64,000 nt of DNA, taken from Strigamia acuminata. Its lineage: Eukaryota; Arthropoda; Chilopoda; Geophilomorpha; Linotaeniidae. Both the position numbers and the translations under genes were made by a program. The stretch lies in contig OX442321.1 in the NCBI GenBank assembly GCA_949358305.1, positions 9,945,605 to 10,009,604 of the forward strand. The letters run 5' to 3'. Shown piece by piece: positions 21,375 through 34,800 of the stretch; within the stretch, counting starts at the first letter, position 1; each line of letters starts with the position of its first letter. The notes beneath the pieces are model-generated. The model worked only from the letters and a program-made list of their open reading frames with translations, ran no database searches and was not told where the DNA came from.

Positions 21375-24300
21375 TTAATCACTGTTATTATATCCGTAAA
21401 ATTGTGTCGGGTTGCGAATACGCTGGGGATGGCGGTACGGCACAACAGGAGTATTGGTCGGAACAGGAGGAGGTGTAGGAGCTGGAGAAGCATCACGAAC
21501 GTTTGGGAGGTTGGGTGAATTGGGAGGAGCAACTAGGACTTGCGGTTGTACAACTGGCGGTGTGTTACCGAGGTTTGAGTCGTCACTTATCAAAGGAAAA
21601 TGTCCGCGATTCCCTCCCCCCTCCGGAGTTTGAGCGTGCAAAGTCTGGCGTTTTCGGAGCTGGTCCGCATGCCGGTTCCAAATTATGGCATTTCCGACGG
21701 CCACATCGTACGTGGTGGACGATGTCTTCTGCGATATTATCCCAGGAACCCATCTCGCGGCGTGCAAATAGTCGCGCGCGAACACCAATTCCCCAGGCTC
21801 GAAGGAACGACGCGTTTCCACAGTTGTTGGTTCCGGCATTAAGCGGGGGTTCAACAAATGTAATCTGGTACGGACAGTTCGTTGTAGAAATGCCTCGGAC
21901 GGCGTAGTCCGTGTAGAAACGTGCGGCGTCGAGCGATAGGCAATCAAAAATTGGTCAACGGCTTCTGAAATGCTCAAATTCAAATTTAGAAATTTTCCGA
22001 CTTGATTTTTAAAAGTCTTCACGAAGCCTTCCACTGCTCCGTTGGTAGCTGGGTGGAAAGGCGGTGAACGAGTTTGTCGGATGCCGTTCCGTGACAGGAA
22101 GTCAACAAATTCCGCTGAAGTGAATTGCGGCCCATTGTCGGAATGAACGTGGATCGGCAAGCCGTGACGTTTAAACCAACATTTTAAAACCGCAATTGTT
22201 GCTTTCGAGGTAGTGGCGGCCATCATACGAACTTCGCACCACTTGGTGCGCGCGTCCACAGCCAACAGGAACATTTTGCCATGAAAGGGGCCGGCGAAAT
22301 CGAGGTGGATTCGCCCCCAAATTTCGTCGGGAATGGGCCAACGCAAGTCGGACGTCTTAGGCGGATCCGGGAGTGCGCGCTGGCACACGTCGCACGAACG
22401 CACCATCGACTCAATGTCACGGTCGATTGACGGCCACCAAACTGTTGAACGAGCGAGCGACTTGGTGCGCACGATTCCAAAATGTCCTGCGTGCAACTCC
22501 GCCAGGACCGCACGGCGAAGCTGTTCTGGCACGACTAAACGCTCCGTCAAGAACAAGAATGGTCCATGCGTGGAGAAGGCGAACCTGTGCTTATAAAAAT
22601 TTTTTAAGTCAGGTGTTGTCGATTTCCATTCGTCTCGGATGCACTGCAGAACTGCTTGCAATTGGGCGTCTGCGTCGTATGCTGCACGCAAGGCTGCTTG
22701 CGATACTGGAAACTGCGAAAGAGAAACAGAAAAAATTTCGTTAACGTGCATGTCGAGGTCTTCTCGACCGTCGACTACGGGTTGAGGATTGCGAGACAAT
22801 CCGTCTGCAATTTGGTTGTCGACAGCAGGCACATGCTCGATAGCATAATCGTAGGCACTCAGGAAAATTGCCCACCGGTGCAGGCGAGCTGCGACAATTT
22901 GATTGCATCCTTTCTTCTCTCCGAAAATGGCCACCAGCGGTTTGTGGTCAGTTCGTAAAATGAATTTTCTCCCAAACAGGTGGTGATGGAAGCGGCGAAC
23001 GCCATAAACGATCGCCAGACCTTCACGGTCGATTTGCGCATAATTTTTCTGCGCGCTGGACAAGAGGGAACTAGCAAAGGCAATTGGACGATGGATTCCA
23101 TTTTCTACGTGGGAAATAAAGGCGCCCACACCGACCGGCGAGGCATCAACGGTCAGATAAAGTTGCTTCTTCGCGTCGTAGTGTGCCAGCGCTGAATCGA
23201 CAGTTACTGCAGCCTTGACCTTCGTCCAGGCCTTGTGTTGTTCCGGTCCCCATGTCCACGGAGTATCGTCGCGCGTGAGGCGGTAAAGCGGCTCTAATAA
23301 AGTGGATAAATTATTAATAAATTTGCCATAATAGTTTATGAGCCCCAGGAACGATTTGAGCGATAAAACGTCGGTGGGCTGCATGGCGTTGCGTAGTGGA
23401 GCCAATTTTGAGTCCACCGGCGTGATTCCTAGCTTGGAAATGTTCAGCCCCAAAAACTGCACACAAGCACGCAAAAACTTGCACTTCTTCCTATTTAATG
23501 TTAAATTGGCTTTGTTAAATGCACCCAATAATTGATCCAGGTTGCATAAGTGCGTGGCGTTTGTTGCACCAGTCACGGCCGAATCATCAATGAACGGCTG
23601 CGTACTCTCGACTTTGGCTGTTAATTTGTCCATCTCGCGTTGGAAGATTGCCGGCGCGCTGGATATCCCGTAAAAAAGTCTATTTACTGTGAAGAGACCC
23701 AAGTGGGTATTAATTGTGCACACCAATTTACTCTCTGCATCCAACTCCAGCTGGTTGTAGGCGTGATTCATATCTAGAGTAGAATACGTCTCACCGCCCG
23801 ACAACTTCGCTGCAACGTCTTCAAACAGAGGTAAAGGGTAAGAGTTGGGGAGAACCGCCTTATTTATGGTTCTATTATAGCATCCCGCTATCTTTAACGT
23901 GCCATCTGATTTAAGGACATGCATAATAGGTGTCGCCCATTTAGAAGAAGCGACAGGAGTTATGATACCTAAATCCTGCAGTCTGCGCAGCTCTTCCTCC
24001 AGTCGTGGCTTCATCGCGAGTGGAACTGGGTAATTCTTCAAAAATATCGGTTGCACGGCCGGATCGATATCGATGTGGACCTTGTGCACGTTGTAGCATC
24101 CGATTTCATCGCGAAAAACGTTGGCATGACGTTCCAAAATCTCGTCCAATCTGTTGGACGACGGTGTATCGAGTTTCTCGGGCGTTGGCGTCGATGTGGA
24201 CAACGAAAATACTTCTGCGCCCACCAGGTCGCCAGTTTTTGACAGCAAACCAAATGCTTCGAGCCAGTCGCGGCCAAGGAGTGGGATGGGGCCGTGAGTC

Positions 24301-25433
24301 GCCACGCACAACGGCAAACGAAAATCGCGATCACGATGACGAACCGGAACTTCGCAAACCCCTTCCATTCGGAGTGTTGTGCCGCCATACGTATTCATCT
24401 GGATCGGAAGGGGCTGCAATGGAAAATTTGAAAAATATTTAGTATAAGTTTCGAGATTTATAAATGTAGCGCCTGCTCCCGTGTCCATTTCCATTAGGAG
24501 ATTGACATTCGCAATTTTAATGGCCAAAATAATTGGTTGTGTGGCTTTAATGTCAATCGCGTTGACGGTCGTCGTCACATCCGGCTCGACAGCGTAGTAC
24601 GTGAGCTGTTGTGGCATCTCGACTGCATGGACTGGAGCTGGTGACCTCAAGACCGACCGGCAAACTGGTTTGATGTGGCCAGTTTTTCCGCATCCGTGGC
24701 ACGTGGCATCGCGAAAGCGGCACGCTTCACGCGTGTGCGACTTACTGCCGCAAGCAGAACACGCCGACACATTTCCTTTCGAGTTGGATGGTTGGCGGCC
24801 TGGTTGAAACGAGGTAGTGCCCCTCGAGGAGCGTTTTCTACCCCTTGACGCATCGTGACGTGGTTTGGAGTCGTGGTGTAGTTTGTGCACCGGCAGCGCC
24901 GACGCATTTTGCGTCGCGATCGTCGAAAATTCCTTTTGCGACACTTCTGCAGCTGCAGCGAACTCAACCGCGTCGTCGAACGTTAAATCTTTCTTCAACG
25001 TGAGCGCCTGCTGGACCTGCTCATTCTGGAGGCCACAAAGAAAGCGATTTCTCAATTCGTTGGTTTTATCGGCGAACTCACAGTTTTGGGCCAGGTCCTG
25101 TAGAGCGAGAGAATACTCCAGCACGGTTTCATTCGGCAGTCGATCACGGCGGTGAAAACGGCGAATTTCTCCCAGCACGAGCGGCTTCGCGCGTGCATTT
25201 TTCTGCATCAAGGCCACAAGGTCCGCGTACTTCAATTCAGCAGCTTCCTTCGGCTCCGCGAGCGTGTCCAGCTGCTTGAAGGTCGGCATGCCGACGTACG
25301 ACAAGAGCGTATGGACCTTCTCCTGGTCATCGACGATCTTATTGCAAGCAAAAATACTTGTCATACGCTTGCAATACAGGCCCCAATCCTCTGTTGGATC
25401 GTATTCCCGCGGTGTCCCTTTTAGAGCTGACAT
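21375..25433 (-). CDS. Gag-Pol polyprotein, copy A (1,352 aa)
   Basis: A single uninterrupted frame encoding all retrotransposition functions. Gag has no recognised matrix signal. Two CCHC zinc knuckles (CSACGSKSHTREAC and CHGCGKTGHIKPVC, about residues 225-258) bind nucleic acid. The aspartic protease has DTGA at about 317. Reverse transcriptase has FIDD at about 614-617. RNase H has TVDAS at about 763. Integrase has an HHCC finger near 974-1010 and a D-D-E triad at about 1045, 1099 and 1135 (seven residues later than in copy B). The ATG at 25433-25431 is chosen because it opens the conserved gag start MSALKGTPREYDPTEDW. All key residues are present, so it is potentially active. No frameshift is needed between gag and pol. 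It resembles the K02A2.6-type gypsy polyproteins common in invertebrates. Confidence 0.95.
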   Translation of the reverse strand: MSALKGTPREYDPTEDWGLYCKRMTSIFACNKIVDDQEKVHTLLSYVGMPTFKQLDTLAEPKEAAELKYADLVALMQKNARAKPLVLGEIRRFHRRDRLPNETVLEYSLALQDLAQNCEFADKTNELRNRFLCGLQNEQVQQALTLKKDLTFDDAVEFAAAAEVSQKEFSTIATQNASALPVHKLHHDSKPRHDASRGRKRSSRGTTSFQPGRQPSNSKGNVSACSACGSKSHTREACRFRDATCHGCGKTGHIKPVCRSVLRSPAPVHAVEMPQQLTYYAVEPDVTTTVNAIDIKATQPIILAIKIANVNLLMEMDTGAGATFINLETYTKYFSNFPLQPLPIQMNTYGGTTLRMEGVCEVPVRHRDRDFRLPLCVATHGPIPLLGRDWLEAFGLLSKTGDLVGAEVFSLSTSTPTPEKLDTPSSNRLDEILERHANVFRDEIGCYNVHKVHIDIDPAVQPIFLKNYPVPLAMKPRLEEELRRLQDLGIITPVASSKWATPIMHVLKSDGTLKIAGCYNRTINKAVLPNSYPLPLFEDVAAKLSGGETYSTLDMNHAYNQLELDAESKLVCTINTHLGLFTVNRLFYGISSAPAIFQREMDKLTAKVESTQPFIDDSAVTGATNATHLCNLDQLLGAFNKANLTLNRKKCKFLRACVQFLGLNISKLGITPVDSKLAPLRNAMQPTDVLSLKSFLGLINYYGKFINNLSTLLEPLYRLTRDDTPWTWGPEQHKAWTKVKAAVTVDSALAHYDAKKQLYLTVDASPVGVGAFISHVENGIHRPIAFASSLLSSAQKNYAQIDREGLAIVYGVRRFHHHLFGRKFILRTDHKPLVAIFGEKKGCNQIVAARLHRWAIFLSAYDYAIEHVPAVDNQIADGLSRNPQPVVDGREDLDMHVNEIFSVSLSQFPVSQAALRAAYDADAQLQAVLQCIRDEWKSTTPDLKNFYKHRFAFSTHGPFLFLTERLVVPEQLRRAVLAELHAGHFGIVRTKSLARSTVWWPSIDRDIESMVRSCDVCQRALPDPPKTSDLRWPIPDEIWGRIHLDFAGPFHGKMFLLAVDARTKWCEVRMMAATTSKATIAVLKCWFKRHGLPIHVHSDNGPQFTSAEFVDFLSRNGIRQTRSPPFHPATNGAVEGFVKTFKNQVGKFLNLNLSISEAVDQFLIAYRSTPHVSTRTTPSEAFLQRTVRTRLHLLNPRLMPEPTTVETRRSFEPGELVFARDYLHAARWVPGIISQKTSSTTYDVAVGNAIIWNRHADQLRKRQTLHAQTPEGGGNRGHFPLISDDSNLGNTPPVVQPQVLVAPPNSPNLPNVRDASPAPTPPPVPTNTPVVPYRHPQRIRNPTQFYGYNNSD

Positions 25434-25629
25434 ATTGATGGCAAAAGTCGGCGTTGAGTACGAAAACGCGAGGAAAACGTGACAATGGAACGTAGGCCTA
25501 ACGTCGGGACGGCGTGGTCAGCAACGGGCCGAAAAAGTGGTCAAAAAGTTCGAAAAACACGAAAAAACTTGCGTCGCTACTGGATTCATTAGTTGCACGT
25601 GGATTTCGGATCCTTATCTCGTCGCCATT

Positions 25630-25815
25630 TAGTATATATCTTACTAATAACAAATTATGTTGAGGATGGTTGAAATGAAAGGTCAGTCATATTAGGCTAA
25701 GAACTAACAAGTGAAGTTTATTCGGGGTCAAGCTACAAGGTGGCGCTGGGGGTACAGCGCCTGAGGCAAAGATAACGTCACTACACAAAACATGCAGTGA
25801 AGTCCGAACACAGCA
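25630..25815 (-). repeat. 5' LTR of copy A
   Basis: 186 bp. On the minus strand the primer-binding region follows it after two bases (TGGCGACGAGATAAG, about 25627-25613), as in copy B. Confidence 0.93.
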
Positions 25816-28800
25816 CCGCCAACGGGAATCGACTTTTTAGCGCATTTTATACGTCTTAAGCATGTTTTTGGCACTTTTTAAAATTTGTCAAAAAAGCAAA
25901 GGCTAATGTATGGAGAAATGGCCAAAAATTGAAAAAGTTCCAGAAACGTGCTGGTTAGACGTAAAATGAGCTGAAAAATCGATTCCCGTGTGCGCAATTT
26001 GCATATCTGGCACTGTTGCAGAGATATAAGCAAAAAACAGACTTTTTGAACAGAAAAAGTGGTGTATCTCTGCAACGGTGCCAGATATGCAAATTCCGCC
26101 AACGGGAATCGACTTTTTAGCTCATTTTACATGTCTTAAGCATGTTTTTGGCACTTTTTAAAATTTGTCAAAAAAGCAAAGGCTAATGTATGGAGAAATG
26201 GCCAAAAATTGAAAAAGTTCCAGAAACGTGCTGGTTAGACGTAAAATGAGCTGAAAAATCGATTCCCGTGTGCGCAATTTGCATATCTGGCACTGTTGCA
26301 GAGATATAAGCAAAAAACTGACTTTTTGAACAGAAAAAGTGGTGTATCTCTGCAACGGTGCCAGATATGCAAATTCCGCCAACGGGAATCGACTTTTTAG
26401 CGCATTTTATACGTCTTAAGCATGTTTTTGGCACTTTTTAAAATTTGTCAAAAAAGCAAAGGCTAATGTATGGAGAAATGGCCAAAAATTGAAAAAGTTC
26501 CAGAAACGTGCTGGTTAGACGTAAAATGAGCTGAAAAATCGATTCCCGTGTGCGCAATTTGCATATCTAGCACTGTTGCAGAGATATAAGCAAAAAACTG
26601 ACTTTTTGAACAGAAAAAGTGGTGTATCTCTGCAACGGTGCCAGATATGCAAATTCCGCCAACGGGAATCGACTTTTTAGCGCATTTTATACGTCTTAAG
26701 CATGTTTTTGGCACTTTTTAAAATTTGTCAAAAAAGCAAAGGCTAATGTATGGAGAAATGGCCAAAAATTGAAAAAGTTCCAGAAACGTGCTGATTAGAC
26801 GTAAAATGAGCTGAAAAATCGATTCCCGTGTGCGCAATTTGCATATCTGCCACTGTTGCAGAGATATAAGCAAAAAACTGACTTTTTGAACAGAAAAAGT
26901 GGTGTATCTCTGCAACGGTGACAGATATGCAAATTCCGCCAACGGGAATCGACTTTTTAGCTCATTTTACATGTCTTAAGCATGTTTTTGGCACTTTTTA
27001 AAATTTGTCAAAAAAGCAAAGGCTAATGTATGGAGAAATGGCCAAAAATTGAAAAAGTTCCAGAAACGTGCTGGTTAGACGTAAAATGAGCTGAAAAATC
27101 GATTCCCGTGTGCGCAATTTGCATATCTGGCACTGTTGCAGAGATATAAGCAAAAAACTGACTTTTTGAACAGAAAAAGTGGTGTATCTCTGCAACGGTG
27201 CCAGATATGCAAATTCCGCCAACGGGAATCGACTTTTTAGCGCATTTTATACGTCTTAAGCATGTTTTTGGCACTTTTTAAAATTTGTCAAAAAAGCAAA
27301 GGCTAATGTATGGAGAAATGGCCAAAAATTGAAAAAGTTCCAGAAACGTGCTGGTTAGACGTAAAATGAGCTGAAAAATCGATTCCCGTGTGCGCAATTT
27401 GCATATCTGCCACTGTTGCAGAGATATAAGCAAAAAACTGACTTTTTGAACAGAAAAAGTGGTGTATCTCTGCAACGGTGCCAGATATGCAAATTCCGCC
27501 AACGGGAATCGACTTTTTAGCTCATTTTACATGTCTTAAGCATGTTTTTGGCACTTTTTAAAATTTGTCAAAAAAGCAAAGGCTAATGTATGGAGAAATG
27601 GCCAAAAATTGAAAAAGTTCCAGAAACGTGCTGGTTAGACGTAAAATGAGCTGAAAAATCGATTCCCGTGTGCGCAATTTGCATATCTGGCACTGTTGCA
27701 GAGATATAAGCAAAAAACTGACTTTTTGAACAGAAAAAGTGGTGTATCTCTGCAACGGTGCCAGATATGCAAATTCCGCCAACGGGAATCGACTTTTTAG
27801 CGCATTTTATACGTCTTAAGCATGTTTTTGGCACTTTTTAAAATTTGTCAAAAAAGCAAAGGCTAATGTATGGAGAAATGGCCAAAAATTGAAAAAGTTC
27901 CAGAAACGTGCTGGTTAGACGTAAAATGAGCTGAAAAATCGATTCCCGTGTGCGCAATTTGCATATCTGGCACTGTTGCAGAGATATAAGCAAAAAACTG
28001 ACTTTTTGAACAGAAAAAGTGGTGTATCTCTGCAACGGTGCCAGATATGCAAATTCCGCCAACGGGAATCGACTTTTTAGCGCATTTTATACGTCTTAAG
28101 CATGTTTTTGGCACTTTTTAAAATTTGTCAAAAAAGCAAAGGCTAATGTATGGAGAAATGGCCAAAAATTGAAAAAGTTCCAGAAACGTGCTGGTTAGAC
28201 GTAAAATGAGCTGAAAAATCGATTCCCGTGTGCGCAATTTGCATATCTGCCACTGTTGCAGAGATATAAGCAAAAAACTGACTTTTTGAACAGAAAAAGT
28301 GGTGTATCTCTGCAACGGTGCCAGATATGCAAATTCCGCCAACGGGAATCGACTTTTTAGCTCATTTTACATGTCTTAAGCATGTTTTTGGCACTTTTTA
28401 AAATTTGTCAAAAAAGCAAAGGCTAATGTATGGAGAAATGGCCAAAAATTGAAAAAGTTCCAGAAACGTGCTGGTTAGACGTAAAATGAGCTGAAAAATC
28501 GATTCCCGTGTGCGCAATTTGCATATCTGGCACTGTTGCAGAGATATAAGCAAAAAACTGACTTTTTGAACAGAAAAAGTGGTGTATCTCTGCAACGGTG
28601 CCAGATATGCAAATTCCGCCAACGGGAATCGACTTTTTAGCGCATTTTATACGTCTTAAGCATGTTTTTGGCACTTTTTAAAATTTGTCAAAAAAGCAAA
28701 GGCTAATGTATGGAGAAATGGCCAAAAATTGAAAAAGTTCCAGAAACGTGCTGGTTAGACGTAAAATGAGCTGAAAAATCGATTCCCGTGTGCGCAATTT

Positions 28801-31800
28801 GCATATCTGGCACTGTTGCAGAGATATAAGCAAAAAACTGACTTTTTGAACAGAAAAAGTGGTGTATCTCTGCAACGGTGCCAGATATGCAAATTCCGCC
28901 AACGGGAATCGACTTTTTAGCGCATTTTATACGTCTTAAGCATGTTTTTGGCACTTTTTAAAATTTGTCAAAAAAGCAAAGGCTAATGTATGGAGAAATG
29001 GCCAAAAATTGAAAAAGTTCCAGAAACGTGCTGGTTAGACGTAAAATGAGCTGAAAAATCGATTCCCGTGTGCGCAATTTGCATATCTGGCACTGTTGCA
29101 GAGATATAAGCAAAAAACTGACTTTTTGAACAGAAAAAGTGGTGTATCTCTGCAACGGTGCCAGATATGCAAATTCCGCCAACGGGAATCGACTTTTTAG
29201 CGCATTTTATACGTCTTAAGCATGTTTTTGGCACTTTTTAAAATTTGTCAAAAAAGCAAAGGCTAATGTATAGAGAAATGGCCAAAAATTGAAAAAGTTC
29301 CAGAAACGTGCTGGTTAGACGTAAAATGAGCTGAAAAATCGATTCCCGTGTGCGCAATTTGCATATCTGGCACTGTTGCAGAGATATAAGCAAAAAACTG
29401 ACTTTTTGAACAGAAAAAGTGGTGTATCTCTGCAACGGTGCCAGATATGCAAATTCCGCCAACGGGAATCGACTTTTTAGCGCATTTTATACGTCTTAAG
29501 CATGTTTTTGGCACTTTTTAAAATTTGTCAAAAAAGCAAAGGCTAATGTATGGAGAAATGGCCAAAAATTGAAAAAGTTCCAGAAACGTGCTGGTTAGAC
29601 GTAAAATGAGCTGAAAAATCGATTCCCGTGTGCGCAATTTGCATATCTGGCACTGTTGCAGAGATATAAGCAAAAAACAGACTTTTTGAACAGAAAAAGT
29701 GGTGTATCTCTGCAACGGTGCCAGATATGCAAATTCCGCCAACGGGAATCGACTTTTTAGCTCATTTTACATGTCTTAAGCATGTTTTTGGCACTTTTTA
29801 AAATTTGTCAAAAAAGCAAAGGCTAATGTATGGAGAAATGGCCAAAAATTGAAAAAGTTCCAGAAACGTGCTGGTTAGACGTAAAATGAGCTGAAAAATC
29901 GATTCCCGTGTGCGCAATTTGCATATCTGCCACTGTGGCAGAGATATAAGCAAAAAACTGACTTTTTGAACAGAAAAAGTGGTGTATCTCTGCAACGGTG
30001 CCAGATATGCAAATTCCGCCAACGGGAATCGACTTTTTAGCTCATTTTACATGTCTTAAGCATGTTTTTGGCACTTTTTAAAATTTGTCAAAAAAGCAAA
30101 GGCTAATGTATGGAGAAATGGCCAAAAATTGAAAAAGTTCCAGAAACGTGCTGGTTAGACGTAAAATGAGCTGAAAAATCGATTCCCGTGTGCGCAATTT
30201 GCATATCTGGCACTGTTGCAGAGATATAAGCAAAAAACTGACTTTTTGAACAGAAAAAGTGGTGTATCTCTGCAACGGTGCCAGATATGCAAATTCCGCC
30301 AACGGGAATCGACTTTTTAGCGCATTTTATACGTCTTAAGCATGTTTTTGGCACTTTTTAAAATTTGTCAAAAAAGCAAAGGCTAATGTATGGAGAAATG
30401 GCCAAAAATTGAAAAAGTTCCAGAAACGTGCTGGTTAGACGTAAAATGAGCTGAAAAATCGATTCCCGTGTGCGCAATTTGCATATCTGGCACTGTTGCA
30501 GAGATATAAGCAAAAAACTGACTTTTTGAACAGAAAAAGTGGTGTATCTCTGCAACGGTGCCAGATATGCAAATTCCGCCAACGGGAATCGACTTTTTAG
30601 CGCATTTTATACGTCTTAAGCATGTTTTTGGCACTTTTTAAAATTTGTCAAAAAAGCAAAGGCTAATGTATAGAGAAATGGCCAAAAATTGAAAAAGTTC
30701 CAGAAACGTGCTGGTTAGACGTAAAATGAGCTGAAAAATCGATTCCCGTGTGCGCAATTTGCATATCTGGCACTGTTGCAGAGATATAAGCAAAAAACTG
30801 ACTTTTTGAACAGAAAAAGTGGTGTATCTCTGCAACGGTGCCAGATATGCAAATTCCGCCAACGGGAATCGACTTTTTAGCGCATTTTATACGTCTTAAG
30901 CATGTTTTTGGCACTTTTTAAAATTTGTCAAAAAAGCAAAGGCTAATGTATGGAGAAATGGCCAAAAATTGAAAAAGTTCCAGAAACGTGCTGGTTAGAC
31001 GTAAAATGAGCTGAAAAATCGATTCCCGTGTGCGCAATTTGCATATCTGGCACTGTTGCAGAGATATAAGCAAAAAACAGACTTTTTGAACAGAAAAAGT
31101 GGTGTATCTCTGCAACGGTGCCAGATATGCAAATTCCGCCAACGGGAATCGACTTTTTAGCTCATTTTACATGTCTTAAGCATGTTTTTGGCACTTTTTA
31201 AAATTTGTCAAAAAAGCAAAGGCTAATGTATGGAGAAATGGCCAAAAATTGAAAAAGTTCCAGAAACGTGCTGGTTAGACGTAAAATGAGCTGAAAAATC
31301 GATTCCCGTGTGCGCAATTTGCATATCTGCCACTGTGGCAGAGATATAAGCAAAAAACTGACTTTTTGAACAGAAAAAGTGGTGTATCTCTGCAACGGTG
31401 CCAGATATGCAAATTCCGCCAACGGGAATCGACTTTTTAGCTCATTTTACATGTCTTAAGCATGTTTTTGGCACTTTTTAAAATTTGTCAAAAAAGCAAA
31501 GGCTAATGTATGGAGAAATGGCCAAAAATTGAAAAAGTTCCAGAAACGTGCTGGTTAGACGTAAAATGAGCTGAAAAATCGATTCCCGTGTGCGCAATTT
31601 GCATATCTGGCACTGTTGCAGAGATATAAGCAAAAAACTGACTTTTTGAACAGAAAAAGTGGTGTATCTCTGCAACGGTGCCAGATATGCAAATTCCGCC
31701 AACGGGAATCGACTTTTTAGCGCATTTTATACGTCTTAAGCATGTTTTTGGCACTTTTTAAAATTTGTCAAAAAAGCAAAGGCTAATGTATGGAGAAATG

Positions 31801-34800
31801 GCCAAAAATTGAAAAAGTTCCAGAAACGTGCTGGTTAGACGTAAAATGAGCTGAAAAATCGATTCCCGTGTGCGCAATTTGCATATCTGGCACTGTTGCA
31901 GAGATATAAGCAAAAAACAGACTTTTTGAACAGAAAAAGTGGTGTATCTCTGCAACGGTGCCAGATATGCAAATTCCGCCAACGGGAATCGACTTTTTAG
32001 CTCATTTTACATGTCTTAAGCATGTTTTTGGCACTTTTTAAAATTTGTCAAAAAAGCAAAGGCTAATGTATGGAGAAATGGCCAAAAATTGAAAAAGTTC
32101 CAGAAACGTGCTGGTTAGACGTAAAATGAGCTGAAAAATCGATTCCCGTGTGCGCAATTTGCATATCTGCCACTGTGGCAGAGATATAAGCAAAAAACTG
32201 ACTTTTTGAACAGAAAAAGTGGTGTATCTCTGCAACGGTGCCAGATATGCAAATTCCGCCAACGGGAATCGACTTTTTAGCTCATTTTACATGTCTTAAG
32301 CATGTTTTTGGCACTTTTTAAAATTTGTCAAAAAAGCAAAGGCTAATGTATGGAGAAATGGCCAAAAATTGAAAAAGTTCCAGAAACGTGCTGGTTAGAC
32401 GTAAAATGAGCTGAAAAATCGATTCCCGTGTGCGCAATTTGCATATCTGCCACTGTGGCAGAGATATAAGCAAAAAACTGACTTTTTGAACAGAAAAAGT
32501 GGTGTATCTCTGCAACGGTGCCAGATATGCAAATTCCGCCAACGGGAATCGACTTTTTAGCTCATTTTACATGTCTTAAGCATGTTTTTGGCACTTTTTA
32601 AAATTTGTCAAAAAAGCAAAGGCTAATGTATGGAGAAATGGCCAAAAATTGAAAAAGTTCCAGAAACGTGCTGGTTAGACGTAAAATGAGCTGAAAAATC
32701 GATTCCCGTGTGCGCAATTTGCATATCTGGCACTGTTGCAGAGATATAAGCAAAAAACTGACTTTTTGAACAGAAAAAGTGGTGTATCTCTGCAACGGTG
32801 CCAGATATGCAAATTCCGCCAACGGGAATCGACTTTTTAGCGCATTTTATACGTCTTAAGCATGTTTTTGGCACTTTTTAAAATTTGTCAAAAAAGCAAA
32901 GGCTAATGTATGGAGAAATGGCCAAAAATTGAAAAAGTTCCAGAAACGTGCTGGTTAGACGTAAAATGAGCTGAAAAATCGATTCCCGTGTGCGCAATTT
33001 GCATATCTGGCACTGTTGCAGAGATATAAGCAAAAAACTGACTTTTTGAACAGAAAAAGTGGTGTATCTCTGCAACGGTGCCAGATATGCAAATTCCGCC
33101 AACGGGAATCGACTTTTTAGCGCATTTTATACGTCTTAAGCATGTTTTTGGCACTTTTTAAAATTTGTCAAAAAAGCAAAGGCTAATGTATAGAGAAATG
33201 GCCAAAAATTGAAAAAGATCCAGAAACGTGCTGGTTAGACGTAAAATGAGCTGAAAAATCGATTCCCGTGTGCGCAATTTGCATATCTGGCACTGTTGCA
33301 GAGATATAAGCAAAAAACTGACTTTTTGAACAGAAAAAGTGGTGTATCTCTGCAACGGTGCCAGATATGCAAATTCCGCCAACGGGAATCGACTTTTTAG
33401 CGCATTTTATACGTCTTAAGCATGTTTTTGGCACTTTTTAAAATTTGTCAAAAAAGCAAAGGCTAATGTATGGAGAAATGGCCAAAAATTGAAAAAGTTC
33501 CAGAAACGTGCTGGTTAGACGTAAAATGAGCTGAAAAATCGATTCCCGTGTGCGCAATTTGCATATCTGGCACTGTTGCAGAGATATAAGCAAAAAACTG
33601 ACTTTTTGAACAGAAAAAGTGGTGTATCTCTGCAACGGTGCCAGATATGCAAATTCCGCCAACGGGAATCGACTTTTTAGCGCATTTTATACGTCTTAAG
33701 CATGTTTTTGGCACTTTTTAAAATTTGTCAAAAAAGCAAAGGCTAATGTATGGAGAAATGGCCAAAAATTGAAAAAGTTCCAGAAACGTGCTGGTTAGAC
33801 GTAAAATGAGCTGAAAAATCGATTCCCGTGTGCGCAATTTGCATATCTGGCACTGTTGCAGAGATATAAGCAAAAAACTGACTTTTTGAACAGAAAAAGT
33901 GGTGTATCTCTGCAACGGTGCCAGATATGCAAATTCCGCCAACGGGAATCGACTTTTTAGCGCATTTTATACGTCTTAAGCATGTTTTTGGCACTTTTTA
34001 AAATTTGTCAAAAAAGCAAAGGCTAATGTATGGAGAAATGGCCAAAAATTGAAAAAGTTCCAGAAACGTGCTGGTTAGACGTAAAATGAGCTGAAAAATC
34101 GATTCCCGTGTGCGCAATTTGCATATCTGGCACTGTTGCAGAGATATAAGCAAAAAACAGACTTTTTGAACAGAAAAAGTGGTGTATCTCTGCAACGGTG
34201 CCAGATATGCAAATTCCGCCAACGGGAATCGACTTTTTAGCGCATTTTATACGTCTTAAGCATGTTTTTGGCACTTTTTAAAATTTGTCAAAAAAGCAAA
34301 GGCTAATGTATGGAGAAATGGCCAAAAATTGAAAAAGTTCCAGAAACGTGCTGGTTAGACGTAAAATGAGCTGAAAAATCGATTCCCGTGTGCGCAATTT
34401 GCATATCTGGCACTGTTGCAGAGATATAAGCAAAAAACAGACTTTTTGAACAGAAAAAGTGGTGTATCTCTGCAACGGTGCCAGATATGCAAATTCCGCC
34501 AACGGGAATCGACTTTTTAGCTCATTTTACATGTCTTAAGCATGTTTTTGGCACTTTTTAAAATTTGTCAAAAAAGCAAAGGCTAATGTATGGAGAAATG
34601 GCCAAAAATTGAAAAAGTTCCAGAAACGTGCTGGTTAGACGTAAAATGAGCTGAAAAATCGATTCCCGTGTGCGCAATTTGCATATCTGCCACTGTGGCA
34701 GAGATATAAGCAAAAAACTGACTTTTTGAACAGAAAAAGTGGTGTATCTCTGCAACGGTGCCAGATATGCAAATTCCGCCAACGGGAATCGACTTTTTAG

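Larger units (their letters stand above)
21088..25815 (-). mobile_element. Full-length Ty3/gypsy LTR retrotransposon, copy A (4.7 kb)
   Basis: LTRs at 21088-21274 and 25630-25815 are nearly identical. One visible indel is an extra C in the 21088 copy. LTR ends are TG...TA. A 5-bp duplication CCGCC flanks it (21083-21087 and 25816-25820) and lies in satellite sequence. One long gag-pol ORF. It is the same family as copy B at 36,003, in opposite orientation. The near-identical LTRs and intact ORF suggest recent insertion. Confidence 0.96.

Noticed and set aside
22223-25482. Plus-strand ORFs over copy A and minus-strand ORFs over copy B
   Set aside because: Antisense shadows of the gag-pol frame; no conserved domains.
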